In this document: positions 24,034 to 32,318 of the stretch, piece by piece
Numbering within the stretch: the first letter of the stretch is position 1
Layout: each line of letters begins with the position of its first letter
Origin: Shimia sediminis
GTDB lineage: Bacteria; Pseudomonadota; Alphaproteobacteria; Rhodobacterales; Rhodobacteraceae
Direction: 5' to 3'
Assembly (NCBI RefSeq): GCF_003990645.1
Contig: NZ_RYZK01000004.1
Coordinates: 348,230 to 412,229 of the forward strand
Length of the DNA: 64,000 bases
The notes under the pieces: model-generated
What the model was told of the DNA's origin: nothing
Seen by the model: only the letters and a program-made list of their open reading frames with translations
Databases searched by the model: none
Position numbers and translations under genes: made by a program

Positions 24034-25175
24034 CCATGGCTTCTCTCACCTTCAGAAATGGCCGCATTTTCGACGGGGTGGACCTGCACGAGACGCAGGC
24101 CGCGCATTTTGAAAACGGTCGGTTTGCCGGACTTGTCCCAGAGGCCGACATGCCCAGCGCGGAACAGGAGATCGACCTTGGTGGAGACATCCTGTTTCCC
24201 GGTTTCGTGGATCTTCAGGTGAATGGCGGCGATGGTGTCCTTTTCAACTCGGATCCGTCGGTCGCAACGCTCCGGCGCATGGCCGCGGCCCATCGCAGGC
24301 TGGGGGTCACAGCCTTCTTGCCAACCCTGATTACCGATACAAGGGACAAGACCCGCGCGGCCGTCAACGCCACGCAAGAGGCCATTCGCATGGGCGTTAC
24401 GGGCATCGCCGGTTTGCACCTCGAAGGCCCGCATTTGTCGATTGCGCGCAAAGGGGCTCATGATGCCACCCTGATCCGGGCCATGGAAGCCGAGGATCTG
24501 GACATTTTGCTAAAGGCGGCAACGGCCCTGCCCCGGCTCAAGGTCACCGTTGCGCCAGAAAATGTCACCGAAGCACAGGTCACAGCTCTGGCGGAGACGG
24601 GCGTTCTGGTTTCTCTCGGGCACAGCGATGCAGATAACGCAACCAGCGCGCGCTATATCGCTGCCGGGGCGCGGTGCGTCACACATCTGTTCAACGCCAT
24701 GAGCCAGCTGGGCAACAGGGAGCCGGGGCTTGTGGGCGCGGCCCTGTCCAACGGCAATGTGCACGCGGGCCTGATCGCAGATGCGGTACATGTACACCCC
24801 GACACAATTCGCGCGGCATGGAAGGCCAAGACGGGTCCCGGACAGATCTTTCTCGTCAGCGACGCAATGGCCGTGGCCGGGACAGATGCAACCGAGTTTG
24901 AACTCGGTGATCGCTTGATCCGGCGCAACGCAGGTGTTCTGACTCTGGCTGACGGAACCCTTGCAGGTGCGGACCTTGACCTGTCGACGGCGGTGCGGGT
25001 GATGGTCGAAAAGGTCGGCGTAGATTTGGCTTCAGCTCTCAGGGCTGCCACCTCGATACCCGCGGCACTGGTCGGGCTGGATTACCGGTTCGATGAGATT
25101 TCAAACGTGGTCAGGCTGACCAGGGGCCATACTGGTGGCACGTACATAGTGCGGGATGCCGTGATTGCCTCTTAG
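24030..25175 (+). CDS. nagA: N-acetylglucosamine-6-phosphate deacetylase NagA
   Basis: 381 residues, normal length. Amidohydrolase fold with FPGFVDLQVNGGDGVLFN, the metal and substrate motif HLEGPHLS, the His-rich ARCVTHLFNAMSQ segment, REPGLVGAAL and the catalytic-Asp motif LVSDAMAVAG. It removes the acetyl group of GlcNAc-6-P in the cytoplasm and feeds the NagB-II-type deaminase encoded just upstream. It is the last gene of the plus-strand operon; no clear terminator hairpin was seen before the convergent LysR gene. Confidence 0.93.
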   Translation: MTMASLTFRNGRIFDGVDLHETQAAHFENGRFAGLVPEADMPSAEQEIDLGGDILFPGFVDLQVNGGDGVLFNSDPSVATLRRMAAAHRRLGVTAFLPTLITDTRDKTRAAVNATQEAIRMGVTGIAGLHLEGPHLSIARKGAHDATLIRAMEAEDLDILLKAATALPRLKVTVAPENVTEAQVTALAETGVLVSLGHSDADNATSARYIAAGARCVTHLFNAMSQLGNREPGLVGAALSNGNVHAGLIADAVHVHPDTIRAAWKAKTGPGQIFLVSDAMAVAGTDATEFELGDRLIRRNAGVLTLADGTLAGADLDLSTAVRVMVEKVGVDLASALRAATSIPAALVGLDYRFDEISNVVRLTRGHTGGTYIVRDAVIAS

Positions 25176-25291
25176 GTGGCGCTGATTTGGATTGTGTAAG
25201 TAAAACCACCCCCAATAAACAGGCAAGACCGCTCGGAGAGGCAGTGTGCCGACGCTTGGAAACGCTTGCTAGGAACCAGTTTGTTCTTTCT

Positions 25292-26230
25292 TCAGGGCAA
25301 TAGCTCGTCCTGATTCAGATCTCTGATTTCCGAACAAATGTAGTCAATGAGCTTCTTCTGAAATGCGCTGAGAAGCCGGTTCTGTCGTTGCACCAAATAA
25401 ATTGGAAAGGCCAGAGACATCCCGGGCGTTCTGATTTCTCGCAGCGTTCCCATTTCCAGTTCGTCCATGACGGAGGATTTGAAAAGAAACGCGATACCTG
25501 CGCCAGCCCGGACGGCCCGTTTGATTGCCTCTCCGTGCCCGAGCTCCAGTGCTACGTTGCTGCGTGTGAGGCCATGTGTCATGAGCGCGTAGTCTTCGAG
25601 ATCCCGGCGTGCAGAGTCAGTTTTGGCCGTCACAAACGGAAGATTCACAAGCTTTTCTGGGGTTACGTGGTCACCGACAAAAGTGGTTTTTTCCGACCCA
25701 GCCAAGATCAGTCGTTCCTTGTACAAAGGGGTCACATTCAGTCCACCAACACCGTGTATCTGGTCGATAATCGTCAAACCAAAGTCACAATCGCCACTTA
25801 GTACTTGTTCGCTGGCGAGCTTCGGGCTGGCGACCTGAACTGAGATGTTGCTTTGTTCGTGGCTTTGCTTGAACCGAGATACGATCGACGGCAAAATGTA
25901 TGACCCCAATGTCATGGATGCCGCGATTGAGGCATTGCCGATCTTGCCCGACTTTCGGTCCTTGAGCTCTTGTTCCAGCTCTCGCGTCTGCGACACGATT
26001 TCCTTGGCCCAGACATATATACGCTTACCATCCTCGGTAAGCGTGATCCGCCGCCCATTGCGCTGTGTCAGTTGAACGCCCAGTTTCTCCGAAAGAGATT
26101 TGATATGCGTTGTCACCACCGGCTGGGCAATTCTACACGCCTCGGCCGCGCGCGACACGCTTTCCAATTCGGCGACGTGGCAAAACACTTCCAATTTGTG
26201 GAGTGTAAGTTGGCTAACAAGCGACCGCAT
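25292..26230 (-). CDS. LysR-family transcriptional regulator
   Basis: 312 residues. The winged HTH at the N terminus is clear (LESVSRAAEACRIAQPVVTTHIKSLSEKLGVQLTQR). A LysR substrate-binding domain spans about residues 95-300. It is divergent from the class II aldolase/decarboxylase gene, the usual layout for a LysR regulator and its target. Repeated CTCCAAGATA elements in the shared region are candidate binding sites. The inducer is probably an aromatic acid handled by the downstream pair; that is inference. Confidence 0.9.
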   Translation of the reverse strand: MRSLVSQLTLHKLEVFCHVAELESVSRAAEACRIAQPVVTTHIKSLSEKLGVQLTQRNGRRITLTEDGKRIYVWAKEIVSQTRELEQELKDRKSGKIGNASIAASMTLGSYILPSIVSRFKQSHEQSNISVQVASPKLASEQVLSGDCDFGLTIIDQIHGVGGLNVTPLYKERLILAGSEKTTFVGDHVTPEKLVNLPFVTAKTDSARRDLEDYALMTHGLTRSNVALELGHGEAIKRAVRAGAGIAFLFKSSVMDELEMGTLREIRTPGMSLAFPIYLVQRQNRLLSAFQKKLIDYICSEIRDLNQDELLP

Positions 26231-26238
26231 TTAGATAC

Positions 26239-26298
26239 CTCCAAGATAGTGCCTGTCTGCGCATGGCGAGCGCGCAAAGATACATTCGCTCCAAGATA
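26239..26298. promoter_or_regulatory. Repeated CTCCAAGATA elements, LysR binding candidates
   Basis: CTCCAAGATA occurs at 26239-26248 and again at 26289-26298, 50 bp apart (close to five helical turns), just upstream of the LysR start. A near-reverse copy (TATACTTGGAG) lies at 26361-26371, but it includes the ribosome-binding site of the divergent gene, so its similarity may be partly chance. Confidence 0.45.
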
Positions 26299-26350
26299 TG
26301 AATCGGCGCCATACTATATATTTTTCACCAGCCAACAACCTTTCTAGTCT

Positions 26351-26381
26351 GCATCTAAAATATACTTGGAGATCTAGATGC
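26351..26381 (+). promoter_or_regulatory. Inverted repeat enclosing the ribosome-binding site
   Basis: GCATCTA (26351-26357) and TAGATGC (26375-26381) are perfect arms around the GGAG site and start codon of the class II aldolase gene. Folded in mRNA, they would tie up the translation start. They could equally be a DNA operator. Confidence 0.4.
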
Positions 26382-27124
26382 CTCTTGACCATGCCTCAAA
26401 AAACGACACTCAGCTTGTTGATGCAGCGATAACCGAGCTGGTTCTGGCCAACAGAATTCTCGCGAGAGAGGATGTTATCGACAGCTTTGGTCATGTCAGC
26501 GTACGGCATCCATTGCGGAACGATCGTTACTTTCTGTCCAGATCGCGCAGCCCGGTAAATGTGACCCGTGAAGATATCATGGAGTTCACGCTGGAAGGAG
26601 AGTTGATCGGTGAAGATCACCGCAGACCCTACAATGAGCGCCATATTCATGGGGCCATCTACAAAGACCGGCCAGATGTGAATTCGGTTGCACACCACCA
26701 TGCCCGCTCGATCATCCCCTTTACCATGAATGATGTGTCTCTTCGTCCCATCTTTCACATGTCTTCGGTCATCGGAAAAGAAGTTCCAACCTGGGACAGC
26801 CAGGACGAATTTGGAGACACCAACATGCTGGTCGATCGAATGGACATGGGGCACTCGCTCTCTCGCACGCTTGGACAAAACCGCGTAGCCTTGTTGCGGG
26901 GGCACGGGTGTATCTGCGTTGCCGCCAACTTGCGGGCAGTCTGCATGGTCGCAACTGGCTTGAAAGACAACGCAGCGTTGGTGCAGCAGTCGCTGGCATT
27001 GGGTGAACTCAAACACCTGACAGACGGGGAAATAGACAAAACCAGCGCGATGTTGCTGGGCGACATGCCTCTTGCACGCGCCTGGGATTTCTGGGTGTCA
27101 CGCGCAGGGTATGCCGGTCTGTAG
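26378..27124 (+). CDS. Class II aldolase/adducin-fold protein (decarboxylase or aldolase)
   Basis: 248 residues. Zinc-binding layout of class II aldolases: VNSVAHHHARSI supplies two His ligands, LLRGHGCICVA the third, and HIHGAIYKDRPD precedes them. Relatives in aromatic pathways decarboxylate carboxy-substituted ring-cleavage products or dihydroxy-dicarboxylates, while others are fuculose-type aldolases. The pairing with a 3-hydroxybenzoate 6-hydroxylase-like gene 98 bp downstream, and with a divergent LysR gene, favours an aromatic-acid decarboxylase role. Its ribosome-binding site (GGAG) lies inside a long inverted repeat. Confidence 0.85.
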   Translation: MPLDHASKNDTQLVDAAITELVLANRILAREDVIDSFGHVSVRHPLRNDRYFLSRSRSPVNVTREDIMEFTLEGELIGEDHRRPYNERHIHGAIYKDRPDVNSVAHHHARSIIPFTMNDVSLRPIFHMSSVIGKEVPTWDSQDEFGDTNMLVDRMDMGHSLSRTLGQNRVALLRGHGCICVAANLRAVCMVATGLKDNAALVQQSLALGELKHLTDGEIDKTSAMLLGDMPLARAWDFWVSRAGYAGL

Positions 27125-27222
27125 CACGCGTCGGGTCCTCAACAAGACAACAGCGGCAGAGGGACATCTGCAAGTGAGGGTCGCCTGTGCGCCCTCTCGG
27201 CAAATTGACTAGGGAGGCAATT

Positions 27223-28404
27223 GTGCCATTAGAGCCTATTTTGATTGCAGGTGCCGGAATCGGTGGCCTGGCAACCGCTGCCGGACTCGCCCGAAAAGGC
27301 TTCCGGTCAATTGTCGTCGAGCAGTCTCGCATTCTGGGAGAAATCGGGGCGGGCGTGCAGATTGGCCCGAACGCGTTTCACGCCTTCGACTACCTTGGTA
27401 TCGGGGATGAGGCGCGATCAAAGGCAGTTTTCGTGGAGTCCTTGCGACTCATGGATGCAAAAAGCGGCGATTCCATCACCTCAATCCCACTGGGAGAGGA
27501 ATTTCGACAGTGTATGGGAAATCCCTATGCGGTTATTCATCGCGCGGATTTACACACAGTTTTGCTGGATTTCTGCGAAGCAAGTGACCTGATCGACATC
27601 CGCACAAACACCTTGGTTAGCGGTTATGAACAAGACGGCAAAAGCGTCAGTCTGCATACTTCGCAGGGCACCATCAATGGCGCGGCCCTGATTGGCGCGG
27701 AAGGGCTTCGCTCACCGATCCGCGCACAAATGATTGGTGACGGCGAGCCCAGGATTTCAGGCCATGCAACCTACCGGAGCGTCATTCCTACCGAACGGAT
27801 GCCAGAGGAACTGCGATGGAATGCAGCCACTTTGTGGGCAGGCCCCAAGTGCCACATCGTCCACTATCCGTTGAAGGGCGGAAAGGTCTACAACTTGGTT
27901 GTCACCTATCACCGTGATCTGCAAGAGAACATCTCGGGGCGTCCTGTGAGCCGCAGAGAAGTGATTCAGGGGTTTGAAGATATCGCCCCGCAGGCCCGTC
28001 AGATCATTGAACACGGGCAGGATTGGAAGCTTTGGGTGCTTTGCGATCGAGACCCGATTTCCAATTGGCGCGAGGGTCGCGTTGCCCTTCTGGGAGATGC
28101 TGCACACCCAATGTTGCAGTACTTTGCGCAGGGGGCGTGTATGGCTTTGGAAGATGCAGTGTCGCTGTCCCATTGCATGGAAAACTACGGGGGTGACATT
28201 GAGAATGCGCTGGAGACTTACCAAAATCAACGGCGCGTGCGGACCGCTCGGGTCCAGATGAACTCGCGCCTGATCGGTGACTATATATACCACCCCGATG
28301 GCACCAAGGCCGCCGTGCGTGATCACGTGATGTCGAACATGACGACCGAAGAATGGTGCAATCAGCTTTATTGGTTGTACGGCTCAAACGGGCTTGAGAG
28401 CTGA
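27223..28404 (+). CDS. FAD-dependent aromatic hydroxylase, 3-hydroxybenzoate 6-monooxygenase-like
   Basis: 393 residues. FAD motif ILIAGAGIGGLATAAGLARKG, then GAGVQIGPNAFHAFDYLG and the second flavin motif RVALLGDAAHPMLQYFAQGA. The C-terminal WCNQLYWLYGSNGL resembles 3-hydroxybenzoate 6-hydroxylases, which make gentisate using NADH and O2. A GTG start at 27223 is chosen because AGGGAGG sits 5 bases before it; an in-frame ATG at 27187 has no such site. No gentisate dioxygenase is visible next to it. Salicylate or hydroxynicotinate-type hydroxylation remain possible. Confidence 0.85.
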   Translation: MPLEPILIAGAGIGGLATAAGLARKGFRSIVVEQSRILGEIGAGVQIGPNAFHAFDYLGIGDEARSKAVFVESLRLMDAKSGDSITSIPLGEEFRQCMGNPYAVIHRADLHTVLLDFCEASDLIDIRTNTLVSGYEQDGKSVSLHTSQGTINGAALIGAEGLRSPIRAQMIGDGEPRISGHATYRSVIPTERMPEELRWNAATLWAGPKCHIVHYPLKGGKVYNLVVTYHRDLQENISGRPVSRREVIQGFEDIAPQARQIIEHGQDWKLWVLCDRDPISNWREGRVALLGDAAHPMLQYFAQGACMALEDAVSLSHCMENYGGDIENALETYQNQRRVRTARVQMNSRLIGDYIYHPDGTKAAVRDHVMSNMTTEEWCNQLYWLYGSNGLES

Positions 28405-28949
28405 CAACCACCCACACGGACAAAGGCCGCGGCTCTTGCAGTGGTTGGCAGTGCTGCACGCCCAACCCGTCGATTGTATCTTTGCACCGAACAGAGTTAC
28501 GCAAATCCTGCGAACGAGTTGATTACGCTCCGAGGTGGTTCGTACCAATTCCCTGAGGATTGACATCGTGGCTGATTCAAATGCCCAACTCGACAGCCGC
28601 CAGTTCCACTGCCGTCCATAATTGGCCCGTAGGGCTGCCTCAACGCAGCTACGCGTGTCACTCCTTTGCTAAAAGTCCTGCACACGCCAACCAAAGGATT
28701 CGCCAGGTCTGCCGATGCACGACGACGGGTCCGTGTCGTGCAAGCCTTTAGTCGATCTCGTTGCCCTCCGGGAGATCATTTGTGGCGGCCCCTTGTGTCA
28801 AAACCATGTCGCTGCGGCGAGAAGCTTTCACAGAAACTTCTGTACTTTTCGACTTCTTTCCGGCCCATTTTGGGCGTTTTTCTTTTTGAGGATTGTGTGG
28901 ATTTTGGGAAGCAACAAGAACTTTATTCCGACTTTTCAAGAGGAAACCA
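28405..28949. other. Intergenic region without recognised gene
   Basis: About 545 bp between the flavin hydroxylase and the decayed barrel gene. Several short plus- and minus-strand frames (60-130 codons) show no domain. I see no gene here. Confidence 0.5.
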
Positions 28950-29891
28950 TAACAACAAAGCGCTACCCTTGCGTTTGGCACCTGCTGCCACAGCAACCAT
29001 GGTGTTGGCTGACGAACATCGGTCATGAGGCGCCGGCCGGCAGGCCAGTTGCCCTTAGGCATAGCTGGCATCTAAAATCTTGCGAGCACGGGCCTTCTCG
29101 AAAGCTGTCTTTCAAACGAGTCTTTCGGTATCGCGTAGAACCGTATCTGTGTTTCGCGGGTAACAACGGTGCCGAACATGCAAGTGGCAGCGGCAGCATT
29201 GTACAGTTCGATGCTCAGACAGTTCGACTAGGTGCCCTGTTTGTCAAATTCCTGGACCCAAGCACCTTGTTTGCCCTTGGTGCGTTCTATGAAAATACGG
29301 ACACCAAAAAGCATTGGCGTAGCCGATCGGACGTATACCGGGTGGGGCTTGCGTGCTGACGTTCTGAAACAGTTCAACCAAAACTGGGGTATGTCCGCGC
29401 GAATCGAGTACATGTTAGGTGAAACGGATATTTCACTGCCCCAGAGCCCGGCATCGACGCTCACCCGGAAACAAGATGACGACCGGCTGTACGTTCAATC
29501 TGAGCTGGTGGAGCATTTCGATAAGTCACACATCGGCTGGCTTCCGCAGGGCTGAGTGCTGACCCCGATCGCGGGTGTCCTGTACCAAAAACCTGGATCG
29601 AGAAGACCGCGGATAATTTCGGCAATCGGTGTTCCGGTGTTGATGGACCAGTGATGCGTTACGGCAGCGTCTGGGCGAAGGCGAGAATCTCCAAAGCGCT
29701 GACGCCGGGAACATAGTCACCCAAGGCCACATTGGGTATCGAACATGAGCTTGTAAACGATTTGGATGAGTTTCTGGACGACCCCACCTATGGCATTGTT
29801 GAACTTGGCATAACCTACCTGACCAGAACCGGCGGGAACTTTGACATTACTTACTCGGTCCGCTTTGGGCTTGACGGCGTGCGAAAATAAA
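28950..29891 (+). pseudogene. Decayed outer-membrane beta-barrel / autotransporter-type protein
   Basis: A broken gene spread over frames. Near 28950 an ATA stands where a start might have been, followed in part by a signal-like stretch (LPLRLAPAATATMVLADE). Then VRLGALFVKFLDPSTLFALG in one frame, RTYTGWGLRADVLKQFNQNW in another, and a last frame with RYGSVWAKARISKALTPGT, an in-frame TAG, then LGIEHELVNDLDEFLDDP and GNFDITYSVRFGLDGVRK before TAA at 29891. The alternating strands and the C-terminal aromatic pattern match outer-membrane barrels of the autotransporter kind. At least two frameshifts and one nonsense codon make it non-functional. Confidence 0.7.
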
Positions 29892-30275
29892 ATGGATTCG
29901 CGGTCGCCTACATTCAAATGTTCTAGATATCTTGGCGGCACCGTGTAGGCCAAAGGGCGGCATTTTGGGCCGCCGCTTGAGATAGTGCTCCACGCAATGT
30001 GCACCTAAGAACGGCCACTTTGGTCGCCTTTGTTTCAATAGGCTCCACCTTAACCCAAAGCTGCAATCGCCCAATTTCCGCACCTGAAGCATTCAGAACC
30101 CGAGAACAGAGAGCTATGGCTCTTCTGTTGCCGGACTTGCAGCCCATTTTTGAGCGTAGGGTTGTATTTTTTGCATAGCTTACTATATAAACGGCAAGAC
30201 AAGGCTAGATGCACCGAAACCCGGTAAAAACAACATAGCTCGCTATTGTAGTGAACTTAAGAATGGAGATGTCCC
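29892..30275. other. Intergenic region with possible regulatory palindromes
   Basis: About 380 bp with only short minus-strand frames and no recognised gene. It holds two ATAGC-centred palindromes close to the next gene (a weaker one, GCATAGCTTACTATAT, at 30173-30188 and a strong one at 30232-30249). Confidence 0.5.
30232..30249. promoter_or_regulatory. Palindromic element AACATAGC-TC-GCTATTGT
   Basis: Imperfect palindrome 27 bp upstream of the membrane-protein start at 30276. An almost identical copy (16 of 18 bases, differing only in the two central bases) lies at 32090-32107 in another control region, suggesting a shared regulator. Confidence 0.5.
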
Positions 30276-30725
30276 GTGAAACAGAAAATCCACCCAATTG
30301 CAGGCGCGCTGGCCTTTTTCATAATCGCCGGCTTCTGGTTTTCCACCGTTGCAGTTGAGCTCTTCGGAACCGAAGCTCAAGTCATAGCAGTTAAATCATC
30401 AATCCCGTGGGGGTTTTTAGTGCTGGTGCCAGCGATGGCTGCTGTTGGTGGCTCCGGCTTCTCTCTTGCAGGCAAACGACGCGGTGGAGTTCTAGGAGCC
30501 AAAGCTCGGAGGATGCCAATCATTGCGGCAAACGGAGTTCTGATCCTAATTCCTGCGGCGCTCTTTCTTGCAGCAAAAGCCAAGTCTGGTGAATTCGACA
30601 GTACCTTCTATCTCGTCCAGACGCTCGAATTGTTCGCTGGCGCAACGAACCTAACCCTCTTGGGCATGAGCATGCGCGACGGACTGCGTTTAAAAGGCCG
30701 CCTCCGCCGCAAAGCGAAGGTATGA
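30276..30725 (+). CDS. Small integral membrane protein of unknown function
   Basis: 149 residues with about four hydrophobic segments (residues 8-28, 45-65, 83-103 and 112-135) and a very basic C terminus (GRLRRKAKV). GTG sits before an ATG-like start at 30276 (GTGAAACAG), with GGAGATG upstream, so a GTG start is used. No family recognised. It could form a unit with the DUF2269-type gene 175 bp downstream. Confidence 0.6.
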   Translation: MKQKIHPIAGALAFFIIAGFWFSTVAVELFGTEAQVIAVKSSIPWGFLVLVPAMAAVGGSGFSLAGKRRGGVLGAKARRMPIIAANGVLILIPAALFLAAKAKSGEFDSTFYLVQTLELFAGATNLTLLGMSMRDGLRLKGRLRRKAKV

Positions 30726-30747
30726 GGTATGAGGTATGAGGTATGAG
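30720..30747. repeat. Four tandem copies of GTATGAG
   Basis: A perfect 7-bp microsatellite that starts at the last sense codon of the membrane-protein gene and carries its stop codon (GTA TGA). Each copy supplies a TGA in a shifted frame, so changes in copy number would not extend the protein. Confidence 0.85.
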
Positions 30748-30899
30748 GCCTGCCAGCGCAAAAGGCATATCCCTGCAGTTTGCAAGACATTGATTGGATT
30801 ACACGTAGCCGTGGGCCGAAAGGGTACAGATTTGCCTGTTCGACTGGGCCCAAACCGAACACAAGCCCATCTATCTCGCACATCACCAGAGGCGCTCAA

Positions 30900-31481
30900 A
30901 TGCTATTCACTTTGATGAAACTCGCACATCTCATTGGAATATTGCTGGTTTCTGCCGGGCTGTTTTCCGTGTTGGTTCAGGACATCCTGTCACGTCGCAT
31001 GGCAACACAGGAGTCTCATTTCAGCGCTGTTCGCGTGATGACTGTGTCTTACAATGCGCTGACCCTGCCCGGGGCCGCTGTCCTTTTTGCTTCAGGGGGG
31101 TGGCTGATCGCGAACTATTACGGGCCCATCGAGGTATTGGTTACACCGTGGCTGGGGGGCATGGTTGGGCTGTTCTCATTGTGGCTTATTGTTCTACACG
31201 TGAAGGTGCGGCTTGACCTGCGGCGCCTTGGGCGATTGTTTAATGTCGACCACACGCTTCGCGACATCGAGACCCTTCGCAACAATGGTTTCTCGATGTT
31301 TGTCCTAGGCTTGGATGTCTCGCTCCTGATCCTGATCCTGACGCTCGGAACCTTCCAACCTCAAAACTGGGTGATGGTCCTGGCAGGCATCGGATTTGCG
31401 TTGGAATGGGCGTTGATAGCAACGGTTTTCCTGCCCGGATTTAACGAACGTGCCAAGCGCCGGAACACAGGGGCCTTTTAG
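30900..31481 (+). CDS. DUF2269-type integral membrane protein
   Basis: 193 residues with about four to five membrane segments. The N-terminal FTLMKLAHLIGILLVSAGLF, the central FASGGWLIANYYGPIEVLVTPWLGGMVG and the C-terminal LEWALIATVFLPGF resemble the predicted DUF2269 membrane family. Function unknown. ATG 30900 is used because an in-frame start at 30780 adds a soluble stretch without domain signal. A strong bidirectional terminator follows. Confidence 0.65.
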   Translation: MLFTLMKLAHLIGILLVSAGLFSVLVQDILSRRMATQESHFSAVRVMTVSYNALTLPGAAVLFASGGWLIANYYGPIEVLVTPWLGGMVGLFSLWLIVLHVKVRLDLRRLGRLFNVDHTLRDIETLRNNGFSMFVLGLDVSLLILILTLGTFQPQNWVMVLAGIGFALEWALIATVFLPGFNERAKRRNTGAF

Positions 31482-31547
31482 CATTTGCCCGGGCACCCGC
31501 AAAACACCGCTTGAGGTGATGGGTCGTTGCGCGCCCGGCATGGTGAC

Positions 31548-31587
31548 CAAGGCCCGAGGAACAGACGTTCCGGGCCTTGGCTGTTTT
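31548..31587. terminator. Rho-independent terminator, GC-rich stem with T-run
   Basis: CAAGGCCCGAGGAAC pairs with GTTCCGGGCCTTG over a 4-nt loop and is followed by TTTTTTT. It sits between the convergent DUF2269-type gene and the monooxygenase-domain gene and can end the plus-strand unit. Confidence 0.85.
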
Positions 31588-31597
31588 TTTGAGATCG

Positions 31598-31966
31598 CTA
31601 TGCGACGCAGAAACCGGGCACTGCAAGTTTCGAGAACAAGTGCGGACGCACGACCGCGCTTTCGGGGTATTGTCCAATCCGGGCTTGGAACTCTGGGTTG
31701 GTGAATGCATTGCGGAAAGACTCCACATTTTCCCAGATCGCGTAGTTCATGTAGCTCCCGCTTCCTGCGAGGCCTTTGTGCATCTGCGTGGAAACGTAAC
31801 CCGGTTGCGACTTCATGAAACCGGCGTCATGCGCCCAAGCCTTGATCAGCGCATCTTCGTCTTTTGGGTCGATGGAAAAAACATTGACCAACACGACCGG
31901 ACCTTCACTGGTCGCAAGTTGGTCGGCCAGTGTTACGACCTCATCAAGTTCTACAAGTTTCGCCAT
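31598..31966 (-). CDS. Antibiotic biosynthesis monooxygenase (ABM)-domain protein
   Basis: 122 residues. Ferredoxin-like ABM fold: VVLVNVFSIDPKDEDALIKAW, AHDAGFMKSQPGYVSTQMHK and NYAIWENVESFRNAFTNPEF. Small ABM proteins include cofactor-free oxygenases, heme-degrading enzymes and quinol oxygenases; the exact role is not readable. It is divergent from the signal-less TAXI-type protein and belongs to the aromatic-catabolism patchwork. GGAGAAAGAA precedes the ATG. Confidence 0.82.
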   Translation of the reverse strand: MAKLVELDEVVTLADQLATSEGPVVLVNVFSIDPKDEDALIKAWAHDAGFMKSQPGYVSTQMHKGLAGSGSYMNYAIWENVESFRNAFTNPEFQARIGQYPESAVVRPHLFSKLAVPGFCVA

Positions 31967-32318
31967 TTCTTTCTCCTGATTGGTTGGTTTTGATCTATCG
32001 AAGGGTGTACTGCTCGGTGCTTCTCGGAGCGCTCAAGTCGCTGCAAAGTACTATGACTAGTCTCAAAGGGCTCATGCTGTTCTGCGATCAACATAGCCTG
32101 CTATTGTTTTGTAGCCGATTCTATAGCCTCTGTCACTTAGATCATACATTTCAAATGCCCATTATAGCTCGAGCTGGAATGGCTCGTAGAATTCACGAAA
32201 GCAGACTAACGCTGATCAGCCACTTTATTCTCCATTTTTCCCACTTTATGGGAATACAGACATTGCTAATGTAACATCTATCCTATAAATAGGCAATGAA
32301 AATAGGAAATGACCGAAA
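31967..32318. other. Divergent control region between ABM and TAXI-type genes
   Basis: About 350 bp, noticeably AT-rich, with no recognisable gene. It contains the AACATAGC palindrome at 32090-32107 and an incomplete ATAGCTCGAGCT element near 32163. Confidence 0.55.
32090..32107. promoter_or_regulatory. Palindromic element AACATAGC-CT-GCTATTGT
   Basis: Second copy of the element at 30232-30249, located between the divergent ABM-domain and TAXI-type genes. Its recurrence in two control regions about 1.9 kb apart is unlikely for such a long sequence by chance. Confidence 0.55.

Noticed and set aside
30720-30747. Short tandem repeat as a possible CRISPR array
   Set aside because: Units are 7 bp with no spacers; a microsatellite, not CRISPR.
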